Positions 24,569 through 36,584 of a stretch of DNA of 64,000 bases are shown here, one piece after another. Below the pieces are notes generated by a model that ran no database searches, was not told the DNA's origin, and saw nothing but the letters and a program-made list of their open reading frames with translations. The DNA is from Fistularia commersonii. Taxonomy: Eukaryota > Chordata > Actinopteri > Syngnathiformes > Fistulariidae. The stretch is from positions 2,281,465-2,345,464 of the forward strand of contig JBBMNZ010000003.1 of assembly GCA_037954325.1 (NCBI GenBank), read 5' to 3'. The position numbers and the translations under genes are program-made. The first letter of the stretch is position 1, and each line of letters begins with the position of its first letter.

Positions 24569-27500
24569 CTCTCTTAAATAATAATAGCGATCGTTAATTT
24601 CTGAGAAAATAAAAGAAGGTGGTGATGATGATGATGCTGATGATGCACGAGAAGAAGAAAATGAAGAAAAAGTCCTGACACAGAGACAAAACTGTCAGCT
24701 ATTTTTGCAAACGGTGTCCCATTCACCGTGAATGCTAACAGATGCTGAATTATTATTATTAGTGGATCCTTGCAGAAAAATAAATACGTGAAATAAATAC
24801 AACCCTTCTGGCAGAATGTAATATATTGCAGCCGATGTTCTATTGATTCTCCAACACGTGTACATTTTTACCATACGGCATTTTCTCATTTCCCACTTTC
24901 CATTTTCCTCGTGTCCTTCTGGACCCTCGCGCTCGCTTCCTCTCTTCTTAAACCAGCCGGTCAAGAAAGAAAACCTCCAAAAAATGAGCTCGTATGAGTC
25001 CAAGTGAAGATAAAAAGCAGTTTTCTTGTCGCTGGGCCACGTGCTTGCAAATTGGGAAATGTTGAATTTCAATGAATGATTTGAAAAGGTGTTATGAGAA
25101 AACTGCATTGTCATCAGCATTGGCATTTTATAAATAAACTCTGACTTAACTTATCAAAATCGTTATATTATATTATATTATTTATTTATTTTTAATATTT
25201 TTTTTAATATGTTATCAAAAATAAATAGCCGTAATTATACTAAAGAAATACACTGACAACGGTCTCTTTTAATCATTTGCAATCAGCTCAAGAAATGACA
25301 AAAATGACTGCAGATATTATTGATTCTATTTGGCCTCCAGTTTCATTTTTAGTTCAATAGATAAATTTAGTCTTTTCTTGATTAATCCTGCCAACAGAAG
25401 CCTAACAAATTGTCTCCCTCATTGTTTTCTTCTAATAATAATTTTTATGATTCCCTCCCGAGCCATCAAGGTGGTGTTTCACAGATGGCGATTCATAAAG
25501 TAAACAAGCCCCGTAGGAATTTTTTCCAGAAACAAAGAAAGCATCATCCGCCCAACACGGCTTTTAGTGTAAAATATTTCCAGGAATGTGTTGAGGAGAA
25601 CTAATCTGCAGCCCTGAAGCCTTTGGTCCACCGAACAGATGTGAACTTGTATCAAGCTAACAGGATTAGAATAAGTTGTGTCGTTGTAAGGAAATATATT
25701 TAACGTTTGTACTTTTTTGACTCAAGAGAAACTCTGTTAGCCTGGAAAATATCAACAGAAGCAACGCTCATATGTATATAATTTTGGTTTTTCCGTACTG
25801 GGGAAAGTAATCGTAGGAGGCGACACAAAAAAATAGCAAGTCACTTGATCATATTCGGAAAAAAAAATGATGTAAATTAACATTTTTCTCGATATGCTTC
25901 AGCTAGACAAGTGGAAAATTGTTTCATAATTTAATTCTGTATGAATGGCGTCGTAATCGATCATAATATGACGAACCTTATCTGAAAATATATTCAGTTG
26001 ATGATCTTTTTTACACAGATGTCAGAATCTTGCCGCTTCCATCTCATTTTTAAATGCAATTGAATGATAAAAGTGTAAATGTTTTAATGACAACCATTTG
26101 TATGAATCACATCCTCAAGTTCAGCTTGAGTTCGGCACAGATGCCGAAGCTGTGATGTGATTTTAATGGTATTTTTAAACTTTTTAAATGTTTACCAGCT
26201 TTGATTCTTTTCCAGTGATATTTTGAAACTTTTCCCTTTTTCCTTCATTCATTCAATTTTTAATTCGCAAAACAAAAATGATCACATCCTTGACGCAAAA
26301 TTATCTTTTTTTTGACGGTTACTTATTATAATGAGTCAGAAATTTTTCAAAATTGCAATATTATGCAAACCTCAACCTTTTTTTAAGAGGACAGAAAATA
26401 TTAATCCTATGATCATTACATTTAATCATCATTTTGAATTACTTAACACTGAAGTTAGAGATTTAAACTTCCGTCAAATTAAATCATACAAGTTGTAAAG
26501 TAGATATTTGGGCTTTTATGAGAATTTGAGTGGGTAGATGAAGCTTTTGGTCTGGGTTGTGTCTTCGCCTGAAATGAAGTTTCACAGTGTTGCAGCATAG
26601 TTGGTGACAGATCAGAAATATATCTTTTAGGAATCGTTATTATAGTTATTTTTTGTAATTTTCCGACTTTCGACACGGCATCATAGCCCGCAGCATGTGT
26701 TCCTGCATCTTCCAACTATCTGCTGTTCAGACCCGGCATATTACAGTGCATTTTATTTCAACTTATTGATTTTTTTGTGCGCTTTTCTTTGTTGTTAACA
26801 TCGATGCAGCTTTTCTTAGTAATAATAAACTGTTATGTTTTGATTTTTTTTCTACAGGCAGAGGTCAACGACGTTTTAGTTGCATAAGTATAAGAAAACA
26901 ATACGGCATGACGTTGACTAATAGGCATAAATATGCTTTACTGTTTGTCTCATACTCGAATATGTTGCTAAAAGAAGCGCAAAGAATTGTAATTTCTTTC
27001 AAAAATGACCATTTATAATACATATTCTAACCCGCGGCAAAACATGCTGGGTTGATGGCGTATACAAGTCGCTCGCGTCGGCCTTGTTTTTCCGTTGGCC
27101 CGATAGCGTGAGGTATAAACGGTAATAAACGCCACATTGTGCTGCTTCTTGGGTGCAATTTCAAGTCCAAGGGAAACAAAGAGACTAATGCTAGTCTGCA
27201 CAGCGTAACAGGGGACAAGAGGAGAAGAAAGGAGTGGGAAATTGCTTGTGGACTTACAAAACTTCCTAAGTATCCCGGCATGTGTTCTCGCCGGATTCAT
27301 TTGATACATTTAACCGAGCTAAGCTGCTGAAAGAGCTCATGGGCGCTGCTAGTTTTAAACGGACGCTAAAGCCAAAAACGCAGCGCTTGTGGTTTTCTTT
27401 CACAAGCGTACAAAAGGTCCTCTGGAAACCAGCGAAGCCCGCTTGAAAAAACGCCAGAAATTGATCGCCGAGGACGCCGATCACGAGTCACCCGGTCGGT

Positions 27501-27959
27501 CAACAGACAAAAAGGGGAGGCGCTATATCTCCCTGTTAGCGTAGCAACACAGCTGCTAGCGACTATTGTCAACTCTTCACATCTTTGTTTATCTTTGTAT
27601 TTAAGCTGTAGTGTCTTCAGCGTTATCCTCCCGGCTCACGTCTCTGAGGTGCACTGAGGTGGTAAAGGGTTGCTCAGGTGACATTTTTTTTGCACTGTGG
27701 GGAAAAATGCATGAGGCCGATCCTAGATCGACCTCATGACATCACAACCCGGACAACACTGTCAACAAAAGAAAGAAAAAAAAAAAAATCACAGGATACA
27801 TATAATTGCATGGAGATTGACAACGCATTACCTAAAATGAAGAGTGCAGAAAAAAATATGAAATTGCAGTAAAAAAAAAAAAAAAAAAAAAAAAAGTCAT
27901 CACATGAAAAAAGAATTTCAATAATTTTTTAAGATTGATGTCCTCTTTTGAAAGTTATT
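24569..27959. other. Unique sequence, nothing recognised
   Basis: Includes a 143-codon minus frame at 24695-25126 and overlapping frames at 27013-27572. None has a recognisable domain, and I treat them as chance. A 13-bp imperfect palindrome lies at 27710-27738 and a poly-A tract at 27870-27894. Confidence 0.4.
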
Positions 27960-29145
27960 TAACCATCTTACTTTTTATCGATGTGATTTAAAAAGCAAAA
28001 AAAAAAAAAAAAAAAAAAAGCGAAGATAAAGGGTCAAAAATGAATAATCAGTGTATCAAAAGTATATGAATAATGTTTCTAAGACGGAAAACTTTTTTGC
28101 AAAAGTGGGGTTCACTCCAATTTTAAAATCTTATCAGTGTGATATAAAAATAAAAAAAAATAAAAATAAATAAAAAAAGGACAGCAACCCAAGATAAAGG
28201 GTCAAAAATGGATAATATGTGTATCAAAAGTATATGAATAACGTTTCTAAGACGGGGAAAAAGTTTTGCAAAAGTGGGGTTCACCCCAATTTTAAAATCT
28301 TATCGATGTGATTTAAAAAAAATAAAAATAAAAATAAATAAATAAAAAAAGGAGAGCGACCCAAGATAAAGGGTCAAAAATGAATAATCAGTGTATCAAA
28401 AGTATGTGATAATGTTTCTAAGACGGAAAATAGTTTTGCAAAAGTGGGGTTCACCTCAATTTTAAAATCTCATCAATGTGATTTAAAAATAAAAAAATAA
28501 ATAAATAAAAAAAATTAAAAAAAGGACAGTGAAGAAATAGGGTCAAAAATGAATAATCAGTGTATCAAAAGTATATGAATAATATTTCTAAGACGGGGAA
28601 AAAGTTTTGCAAAAGTGGGGTTCACCCCAATTTTAAAATCTCATCAATGTGATTTAAAAAAAATAAAATAAAATAAAATAAAATAAAAAAAAGGACAGTG
28701 AAGAAATAGGGTCAAAAATGAATAATCAGTGTATCAAAAGTATATGAATAACGTTTCTAAGACGGGGAAAAAGTTCTGCAAAAGTGGGGTTCACCCCAAT
28801 TTTAAAATCTTATCAATGTGATTTAAAAATTAAAAAATAAATAAATAAATAAATAAAAAAAGGAGAGCGACCCAAGATAAAGGGTCAAAAATGAATAATC
28901 AGTGTATCAAAAGTATGTGATAATGTTTCTAAGACGGAAAATAGTTTTGCAAAAGTGGGGTTCACCTCAATTTTAAAATCTCATCCATGTGATTTAAAAA
29001 TAAAAAAAAAAAAAAAATTAAAAAATTAAAAAAAGGACAGTGAAGAAATAGGGTCAAAAATGAATAATCAGTGTATCAAAACTATATGAATAATGTTTCT
29101 AAGACGGGGAAAAAGTTTTGCAAAAGTGGGGTTCACCCCAATTTT
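27960..29145 (+). repeat. Satellite-like array of ~170-bp monomers
   Basis: GGGTCAAAAATG starts at 28031, 28199, 28371, 28540, 28709, 28882 and 29051, giving spacings of 168, 172, 169, 169, 173 and 169. Each monomer also has GTGTATCAAAA, GTTTCTAAGACGG, CAAAAGTGGGGTTCAC and CAATTTTAAAATCT, ending in an A/T-rich AAATA run of variable length. Monomers at 28371 and 28882 share private variants, as do 28540 and 29051, giving a 511-bp higher-order unit of three monomers. The last copy stops inside GGGGTTCACCCCAATTTT. Confidence 0.95.
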
Positions 29146-30475
29146 CCACCCCAGATGGAAGCCCCTCAGATCTCTGCAGCGTCACGGTGAGGCTGCAGGA
29201 GTCGGAGCAGGTGAGGCAGCAGATAAATCAGACTCTAACTGCTGCTGTCAGACACGGAAGGAGAGCGAGAGCCGCCAGTATTTCTGTCAATCTGCCACAA
29301 AGCTCTCAGGAGCCGATGATTTGGACACAACAGAGGCGAGCGGCTCTTGGTGGAGCACATCTAATCTGGCATTTCTAATTAGAACATCTGAAGCGCTGGA
29401 ACGAAAACTCCTCTTTGCTCCCACGGCGGTTCGGCCCGAGGACGGCGATGCAGGTCCGTCAGCTGCTCTAACACAGATATCCCCGACCGCGACTCCCGTG
29501 CACGGACGCGTGAAATTCTTTATGGATATTCATGCTGGCGAAGAAACCGACCCTTTTTATTTATGGCGACCCTCTCGCCTTTTTTATTCAAGAGCTGAGA
29601 ATATTTTACGGCCCGGAGAGCTTACGCTCGGCACCGCACTCGGAATAACCTTTCGGTGTTTTATATTCTTCTTATTCTTCCTGTGAGGCCGGACACAAAA
29701 ATAGTCATTATGGTCATTCAACACTTTCATCCATTGTGAGTTTCAGAGAGATAGTTTCAAAAATATGGTGCTCTTAAATCCAGCCGGTCAACCTTCGGGG
29801 GCGGGTTCAGCGAAATGTTTTATTACTACTGAGTACACGGCAACGATAACTAGTTCCTGTGAGGACTATTTCTAGAAAAAGACCATTAAATGTCATTGAA
29901 GGACGCGGATGATAAAAAAAAAATAACAGAAAAGGAACAAGTTTTCTTTCATTGGATGTTATTTATGGAGTTTGGAATTTGATTTTGACAGCTCGGGTTC
30001 AGAGAGCGGCTGGGGAAGTGCAGGGTTTGGATGTGTGTGTCGCTACAAATATATGATGGTAACTTTGTTAACTTTTAGTTAAGTTGTGTTTTGGATCTGT
30101 GGAACATGCAACTAGATAAAGGGTCTGAACTATTCATTGACTACTAAGTGAGTTTGAGTGCAATAACAAGAAGTGGACAATTAAAGCGTTAAACTTTTTG
30201 ACATGCAAGCAAAATTTTTTTTTTTTTTTTAACTCGAAAAAAACTCGCCAAAAATCCATGAGAAAAACTTTTCTTCGGAGTTCATCATATAATTCTGCCG
30301 GCCTGCAGGCGCTTATGTTATGTTGAGGACGATTAATTACAATCATTGAATCAGAAAACATGTATCGGCGTTGCGATCATTTGAATAAAGCAATTGAATG
30401 AGAGGAAATATGGTGAATTGTAAAAAAAAAAATCAAAAACTGAATTACAGAAGTGAAAAAAATATTCAAAAAATA
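29146..30475. other. Unique sequence; 29146-29690 unusually complex and CpG-bearing
   Basis: The first ~540 bp after the satellite is less AT-rich than its surroundings and holds a 197-codon plus frame (29093-29686) that begins inside the satellite. I recognise no domain in it. The remainder is ordinary AT-rich DNA. Confidence 0.4.
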
Positions 30476-30477
30476 TA

Positions 30478-30754
30478 CAGGACTGTCTCAGAAAATTTGA
30501 ATATTGTGATAAAGTTCTTTATCTCCTGTAATGTAATTAAAAAAAAAAAAAAAAAAAAAAAAACTTTTTCATGATATTCTTATAACTTGCGATTGGATTT
30601 TTGAGTTTTCTTAAGATGTAAGCCATAATCGTCAATATTAAAATAATAATAGGCTTGCAATAGTTTCAGTTGATTTTTAATAAATCCAGAATGTATGACA
30701 TTTTTGTTTTTGGAATTTTTTATCACAATATTCTAATTTTCTGAGACAGTCCTT
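30478..30754 (+). mobile_element. Tc1-like MITE, copy 2
   Basis: CAGGACTGTCTCAGAAAATT at the left, AATTTTCTGAGACAGTCCTT at the right, TA on both sides (30476-30477, 30755-30756). A long A run (30539-30562) has expanded inside it. Confidence 0.9.
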
Positions 30755-30984
30755 TACATGCTAACAATCCATTTTATAATCCATTCTTGTGGCAAATTTT
30801 CCCGCAGTGACGAGAATTTGTCTTTTAACTCAACACTATTTTTAGAGTGTAATTTCATCAATTCTTTTTTTAATATTCATTTATAATATTAATTTGTCAT
30901 GTATTTTTTAGAAGAACAGCTCACTACATTTGAAGATTTTTTATAATTGACCTGTTGACCTTCTTTGCACTGAAAAAAAAGGAA

Positions 30985-31189
30985 TTTTATTTTTGCTAAT
31001 ATTTTGAGATAGTTTTTGAGTTTTCTTAAGATGTAAGCCATAATCAGCAATATTAAAATAATAAAAAGGCTAGCAATATTTCAGTTGGTTTGTAATGAAT
31101 CCAGAATGTATGACATTTTTGTTTTTGGAATTGCATTACAGAAGATAAAGAACTTTATCACAATATTCTAATTTTCTGAGACAGTCCTG
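30985..31189 (+). mobile_element. Tc1-like MITE, copy 3 (5' truncated)
   Basis: Carries the long arm only: TTTTCTTAAGATGTAAGCCA, GAATCCAGAATGTATGACAT, TTGCATTACAGAAGATAAAG, ending ACAGTCCTG then TA at 31190-31191. The left tip is missing. Confidence 0.88.
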
Positions 31190-31984
31190 TATATATCATG
31201 CAGCCATTTTTGGTTGCATAGTTGACACTTGAAGTCAGCAAACTTCAAATATCCAGGAGGATAATTCATAAATTCCAATGAGGAGAAGAAGTTGGAGGTA
31301 AATCACAGTTTCCTGCAAAAAGCATGAATCAGAATTTAGATAAAACTTCTTCTGTTGAGCTTATTAAACAACATGGGGGTCCAGAAGATGAAAAGCTTCT
31401 TCTCTCTCACGCTCTCTTTCTCTAACTGAAAGAAATACAATCAAATTAAACTTCAAACTTTCAGGTAAACTAGAAATAACCTCACCTCCACTCTGGCTCC
31501 GTTTTTTTTTTTTTTTTTTTTTAATATTTTCAATCCATGACAGAAACCATCACATATGTCTGGAAAATTAGAAATATGCTAGATTTCTTCCACAAAGGTC
31601 TGTAATTTTGCCCGAGGAAGGAATGAATGACTGGGGACACATGTTTTTTTTTTTTCTCTCTCACACTCCCTGCTCACATAAAAAAGTCAACTTTAATGCA
31701 GTTGAGTTCCTAAAAAGGTTTATCTTTGGCACGTATTTTTGCGGTCTTTGTTATTGATATGCGGGGCGGCGAGAGTGAAATGTGGCCTCTTCCGCTGCCG
31801 GTCAGGAGCCAGCTGCTGCAAGCCATCATAAAATTAAAACATTGTCCATTAAAATCACCGATTAAATAAGTGACGATCACTAATTCATGATAAATACAAT
31901 GTCATAAAACAAAGTCAAAGTCTTACGACAAAACAAATCAAAGTAGTTAAGAAGAAAGAGGAAATATTTCTAAAATCAGACCTG
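31190..31984. other. Unique sequence, nothing recognised
   Basis: AT-rich; poly-T tract 31502-31522. Confidence 0.5.
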
Positions 31985-32273
31985 GGTATTTTATGGGCCG
32001 CGGCACATTTTGCTTTTTTTTATCCGTCACGCCAAATTATTTTCTTTGAATATTTCAACACGTATTTTCAATCAATATTGAATTTATTTTTCCCTTTTAT
32101 TTAATTTTACAAAAGAATGCGGGTACATTTATGTGATCCTCAGTGATTTTAAAGTTGAAATAAAATGCGAAAAAAATGTAAATAATGAAATCCCAATTTC
32201 CATTTTGTTCAATTGACATGATGAATAGTTGGCCCGTGCATAAAATTAAATAAGAATTGCCCACCGCTGCTGT
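31985..32273 (+). mobile_element. hAT-like non-autonomous element
   Basis: Contains GGGCCGCGGCACATTTTGCT near the left end and GAATTGCCCACCGCTG at the right, the inverse of a CAGNGGTGGGCAA tip. It shares TATTTTCAATCAATATTGA and AAATTAAATAAGAA with 61440-61676. No convincing target duplication. Confidence 0.6.
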
Positions 32274-34460
32274 ATAATAACTGTGTGCCTTAATTTTTCT
32301 TCCACTAGCCAGAATTATCATGTGTTAAAAAAATTAAAATAAATAAATTAAAATAAATAAATAAATAAAAAATGAATCAAAAAAAGAAAATAAAAAATTA
32401 ACTGTACTGGTCTGCCACATATTATAACGATGCTTCCGACACTCAACCGGCTCAAAGCGCAATGAAAATGATCTTGTCGGATTTGCATAATCCTGTCAAC
32501 GGACAATAACTGCAGAAAGCGTGACCCTTTGGAGGTTTTTTATTGATATATAACCAACAACACCACTTCAATAAACAGAGGAAAGAAAGTGACTTGTACA
32601 TGTTTAAAAGCGCTCAATACGCCTATTCTAATGTCAGTGGCCGTTACTCATCTATTTGTTGTTTCTTGTTTGAAAGGAACGCTAAGCAATGTAGCTGATA
32701 ACAACTACCAAATGAGCACATTGAGCCGAAAAGACGAGTTTTCACATTTGGGATGAGCTCGACGTACACCGCCGCGCACATAAAGGATGCCGGCTACTGT
32801 TAAAAGTCCGGAGGCTAATTCATTTCAAGTTAGGAAAAAGCCTTCAGGTGTCTTGAAAGCACTCTCTTCCGTGTGTTACATCATTAATTTAAGTTTAAAA
32901 AGACGTGTCCGTCCTTCAGAGAGAGAAATTGTCAAAACTGCTCCGCCAGCCAAGCGTAGCAAGGAAGCATTATCAGGCAAAAACAGCCATCCATTAAGTC
33001 CCATTTGGAGTAAAATTATAGAGAGAGCCGTCTGTGAGGTAAACCGTATGTTTATAAAGAGTCACTACTATCAAGACATTCACCGGAGCGACAAGAAATA
33101 TACCAGTTCAATGTTGCGCTGCTACGTTTGACGCCTGCGACACGCAATCCATCGGAAATTGCTACCGCAGTGTTGTTTCAAGTTTTCCGGCTTCTGCCGC
33201 TAAAAGCGCACGTGTCTTTTAAATGATTCACCGAATGAAAACACGCACCGTATATGAACAAAGTAGAACTTGTAGTCTTGAAATCGAAATGACATTTTTC
33301 AAATGTCAGATTAGGAGAAAATGTAGTTCGTGGAACTGATGCCTTTGCAATAGTGTTATAATTGTTGACATAAACTGACGATATACAAAATGCTGTTTCT
33401 GTAATTTGTGTGCGTTTTTTAGATCATCCATTGAAATATTTCACTGATTTTATTTTCAATTCACTCCTGCTAATGGTTTTATAGCATGATTTGGGTTATT
33501 GTATATATATATATATTGCCATTCTCCATCATACATACAGCTTGCAGAGCATTTCCTGGGGTTCAAATAGTGCAATTTAAGAGAGATTAGTCAAACATCA
33601 AGTCTGTCTGAGAGCAATGATTGTGCATCCATGACAGGCTTTAAGTTTACTACGTTAAAATTTTAGCACTAATAGGGACCAAAATCATCATTGTTTGCAG
33701 AGGTGGTGACTTCTGCTAACCTTTAATATACATTTTACAATCTATACTCTTGACATAGAACACATAGAATGCACTCTTAAGGATTTACTATTTTATTACT
33801 CGGCCCCTGGATATTAGATGTGGACTTAAATTAATTCATGGATCAGTAGTTAATCCTCACCCAGCCCAGCTTTAACCTGTAACCGGAGATGGATGTGGAA
33901 ACAAAAAGAAGACGTGTACTTTAATCACATGTCGTCTCAAGACAGATTAAACAACCTAAACAATGACATAATGGAAGTCCATGTTGACGTAATCTGTCCA
34001 ATGACCTATATCTGTGAGTTAATGGTATAGATTTTGGGCTAAAATCTGTTGACAGACATATATATATATTGTACACTGGGAAAACTAAAAGGTACGGTAA
34101 ATGGATTGTGCAATTAGTTATTTGGATTTTTTATTAGTACATCTAATGTTTTGCATCGGGTCCTAAAACAAGGATGATCGCCATTTGTAAAGCCGCTGCT
34201 GGACTTGAGAAGGAAGAGTCTTGAGTTCAGTATTTCAACAGATTCTATGAGAAAAAAAAGAAAAAAAGAAAAAAAAAACAATTTATTATTATTATTTTAT
34301 TTTATTTTATTTTACTTTATTTTAATTTATTTTTATTTTTTTCTGGATGTTTTACATGGCAGAGTCAGCGTCATTACAATTCCAATCATGGGGAATTAAC
34401 GTAACCAAAGAGGCTACAAGCAGCGGGTCAACGGTCACTTGTGATTGTATTTCGGCACAA

Positions 34461-34462
<2 letters not shown>
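32274..34462. other. Unique sequence, nothing recognised
   Basis: A 114-codon plus frame at 32787-33131 has no recognisable domain. AAATAAAT-type simple sequence lies at 32325-32400 and TTTTA-type at 34278-34345. Confidence 0.4.

Positions 34463-34494
<32 letters not shown>
34463..34494. repeat. (CA)n microsatellite
   Basis: About 16 CA units. Confidence 0.97.
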
Positions 34495-34497
<3 letters not shown>

Positions 34498-34827
34498 CCT
34501 CAAACCAACCCCAACCCCAGATCCACTTACAATAACCGTCCATAAATGATGTCATTACTTTCTGTAGGGATTGTTCTTTCCTTAAAGCTCTCTTTGATAG
34601 GGAATTAAAATACCAGCCTAAAAACCCAAACACACAAGAGAATATATGTGAGTCATTTTCATGAATCATTGTTTAATAATGAGCTTTTGTTTTTTTTTTG
34701 TTTTTTTTTAAATGTTAGACTCTAGGACATTACAATATCCCAATATTTGAATAATAGCAGCGGCTCACAGTGGAGACAAAAGTACCAACAGGACGAATCT
34801 CTCAAGAGAGAAAACAAGACATTCCCA

Positions 34828-34861
34828 CACACAAACACACACAAACACACACACACACACA
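34828..34861. repeat. (CA)n-type imperfect microsatellite
   Basis: CACACAAACACACACAAAC then a pure CA run. Confidence 0.95.
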
Positions 34862-35117
34862 ACCTAATAGAATAAAGTCTGAGTAAAATAGATGACTGGA
34901 GTAAAGGATGAAAACAAGCTGGAGACTTCTGATGGGAAACTGGATAAACGTCTTACTGGAAGAACCAAGTAAAGAGTCAGACTACATTTTCACTTATTTG
35001 GGAGCGATTATAGTTTTCTTAAAACAGCTGAAGCTGAAAGTGTTTTGGAAAGTAAGTGTTTTTTTCTCAAAAGAAGTAAATCTCAGATTTGCATCATTGG
35101 AAAATCTGAACAAATGA

Positions 35118-35145
35118 ACACACACACACACACACACACACACAC
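35118..35145. repeat. (CA)n microsatellite
   Basis: About 14 CA units. Confidence 0.97.
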
Positions 35146-35287
35146 CTTTCATTATGCCCAACCCAACCCAAGCCATCCTTAGACATGATATTGACTCCTG
35201 GTCCCCACAAGGTTGGAAGTAGAACCCAAATGGAAACAAAAATGTGCCAGTGAACACAGATGCATGCATATTCATTCACATTAACTC

Positions 35288-35328
35288 ATCTCTCTCTCTT
35301 TTTCTCTCTCTCTCTCTCTCTCTTTCTC
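35288..35328. repeat. (CT)n-rich tract
   Basis: CT dinucleotides interrupted by short T runs; pyrimidine-only to about 35335. Confidence 0.95.
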
Positions 35329-35906
35329 CTCCTCCCTCGCTCTTGCAGAGCACTGTGCATCAGTGGATCATTATTTGAAATACACACAGTTGCATCAGCA
35401 GTTCATTTAAAAACCCTTCGCTGCAAAAGGTGGCGATTGTCGATGCTGAAAAGAACTTTTCCTTTTCTATAACGTGTCCTCCCGCAGGGGAGAAGCATTT
35501 TGCCTCCCCGCTGCACAAATCATGATAATAAATAACAGCAAGATGAGCAACAAATCCGGGGGAATTTATCAATAATAGATGTCGCCTTGCGTGGTGGCGT
35601 CACAAAATGTAACCAGGAGGATAATTTCTTGTTAAACATTCACATGTGCTGATGAGAAATGTTACTTATGTTACTCATTTTGTCCTTCCCTGGTTTTTGC
35701 TTCTCCAACTGGCTATTATTAGGTTTGCATTTTGCTTTTTTTTTGTTGAATTCTTCCAACAAATATGGCTAAAATGGGTTGATTTTTCCCTTTTTTTTTA
35801 ACCTGAAGGTGGAGCAGGTGCAGGACGTGGCCACATCATCGTGCTCATGATAGACGCACATTTTAGTATTTCAAAGTGTGTGTGAGGAACAATTCCAACT
35901 GATTCT
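35329..35906. other. Unique, complex sequence
   Basis: 35340-35550 is non-repetitive and of mixed composition. It begins with a pyrimidine tract and CTTGCAG, resembling a splice acceptor on the plus strand. I cannot identify a coding product. Confidence 0.35.
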
Positions 35907-35927
35907 ACACACACACACACACACACA
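35907..35927. repeat. (CA)n microsatellite
   Basis: About 10 CA units. Confidence 0.95.
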
Positions 35928-35995
35928 TATACTGGTCTGCATGACAACGACTCCATCCTGCTGACAGGAGGCAGACCGCTCGACAGACAGAAAAA

Positions 35996-36055
35996 GAAAT
36001 AAATAAATAGAGCAAAAAAAAAAATTAAAAAAATAAATAAAAATAAATAAATATC
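35996..36055. repeat. (AAATA)n-type simple repeat
   Basis: A-rich run of AAAT/AAATA units about 350 bp into intron 1. Confidence 0.9.
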
Positions 36056-36382
36056 ACAACTCATTCAGCAGTTGAGCCGCCACGAAGTGCGCATGAATTA
36101 AAACTCATTCATTTCTGCGAGATGCAAACGTTCATTCATTCCCGGCCGATTCACGGAAGCTCCAGCCATTGACGCGGCCCCACGGCGGGATCCGGTCACC
36201 GTGGACGTGCGTTCATGCGTGGCATGCCTTCACTGTCAACAACACCCTGATGCCTTATTGGATTTTAATCATTTTGCATCGATTGCACAAAAAAAAAAAG
36301 GCGCGTCTTTCTCATTTATTTATGTTTCTTTTTGCACAGCACATGGGGCCATGGCGTGCACATTTCCCCAAATATGCATCTT

Positions 36383-36388
36383 CCTTAC
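36383..36388 (-). other. mtnr1b: 5' splice donor of intron 1
   Basis: On the minus strand the exon ends ...AACGCGG and the next six bases are GTAAGG, a consensus donor. It splits the codon after its first base (phase 1) directly after the LRNA residues, where the melatonin-receptor family intron lies. Confidence 0.88.
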
Positions 36389-36584
36389 CCGCGTTCCGGA
36401 GTTTACGGTTCCTCAGCACGGACACGATCACCAGCAGGTTGCCCAGGACGTCCACCACCGTGGTGAAAATGAGCACGCTGGCCAGCGCCGTGATCACCCA
36501 CGCAGGACGCGCAACCCCCGGGTTCGGTTCCGGCCCTTGTTCCGTCCGGTTCTTCAACAACGACTCATCCTCCGGCGTGTCCAT
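36389..36584 (-). CDS. mtnr1b: Melatonin receptor (MTNR1B-like GPCR), exon 1
   Basis: Melatonin receptors are Gi-coupled rhodopsin-family receptors of the plasma membrane. The exon encodes 65 residues plus the first base of codon 66. Seen: a short extracellular N-terminus with one N-glycosylation site (NRT, residues 12-14), then PAW and TM1 at about residues 29-56, including FTTVVDVLGNLLVI with the conserved G48-N49 pair. It closes with SVLRNRKLRNA, the family's TM1/first intracellular loop signature. The ATG at 36582-36584 is chosen because it is the first in-frame ATG after an in-frame TAG at 36705-36707, and has G at -3 and +4. The RNRKL spelling favours the MTNR1B type over MTNR1C (RNKKL). 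The subtype is less certain than the family. Exon 2 with TM2-TM7 is not in the window. Confidence 0.9.

Noticed and set aside
24695..25126. 143-codon minus-strand frame
   Set aside because: Composition typical of non-coding DNA and no domain recognised.
29093..29686. 197-codon plus-strand frame, among the longest non-repeat frames
   Set aside because: It starts inside the satellite array, has no recognisable domain, overlaps another frame, and ends in a low-complexity F/L run. Kept only as a low-interest region.
32787..33131. 114-codon plus-strand frame
   Set aside because: No domain recognised, no splice or promoter context, and length is within chance for 64 kb.
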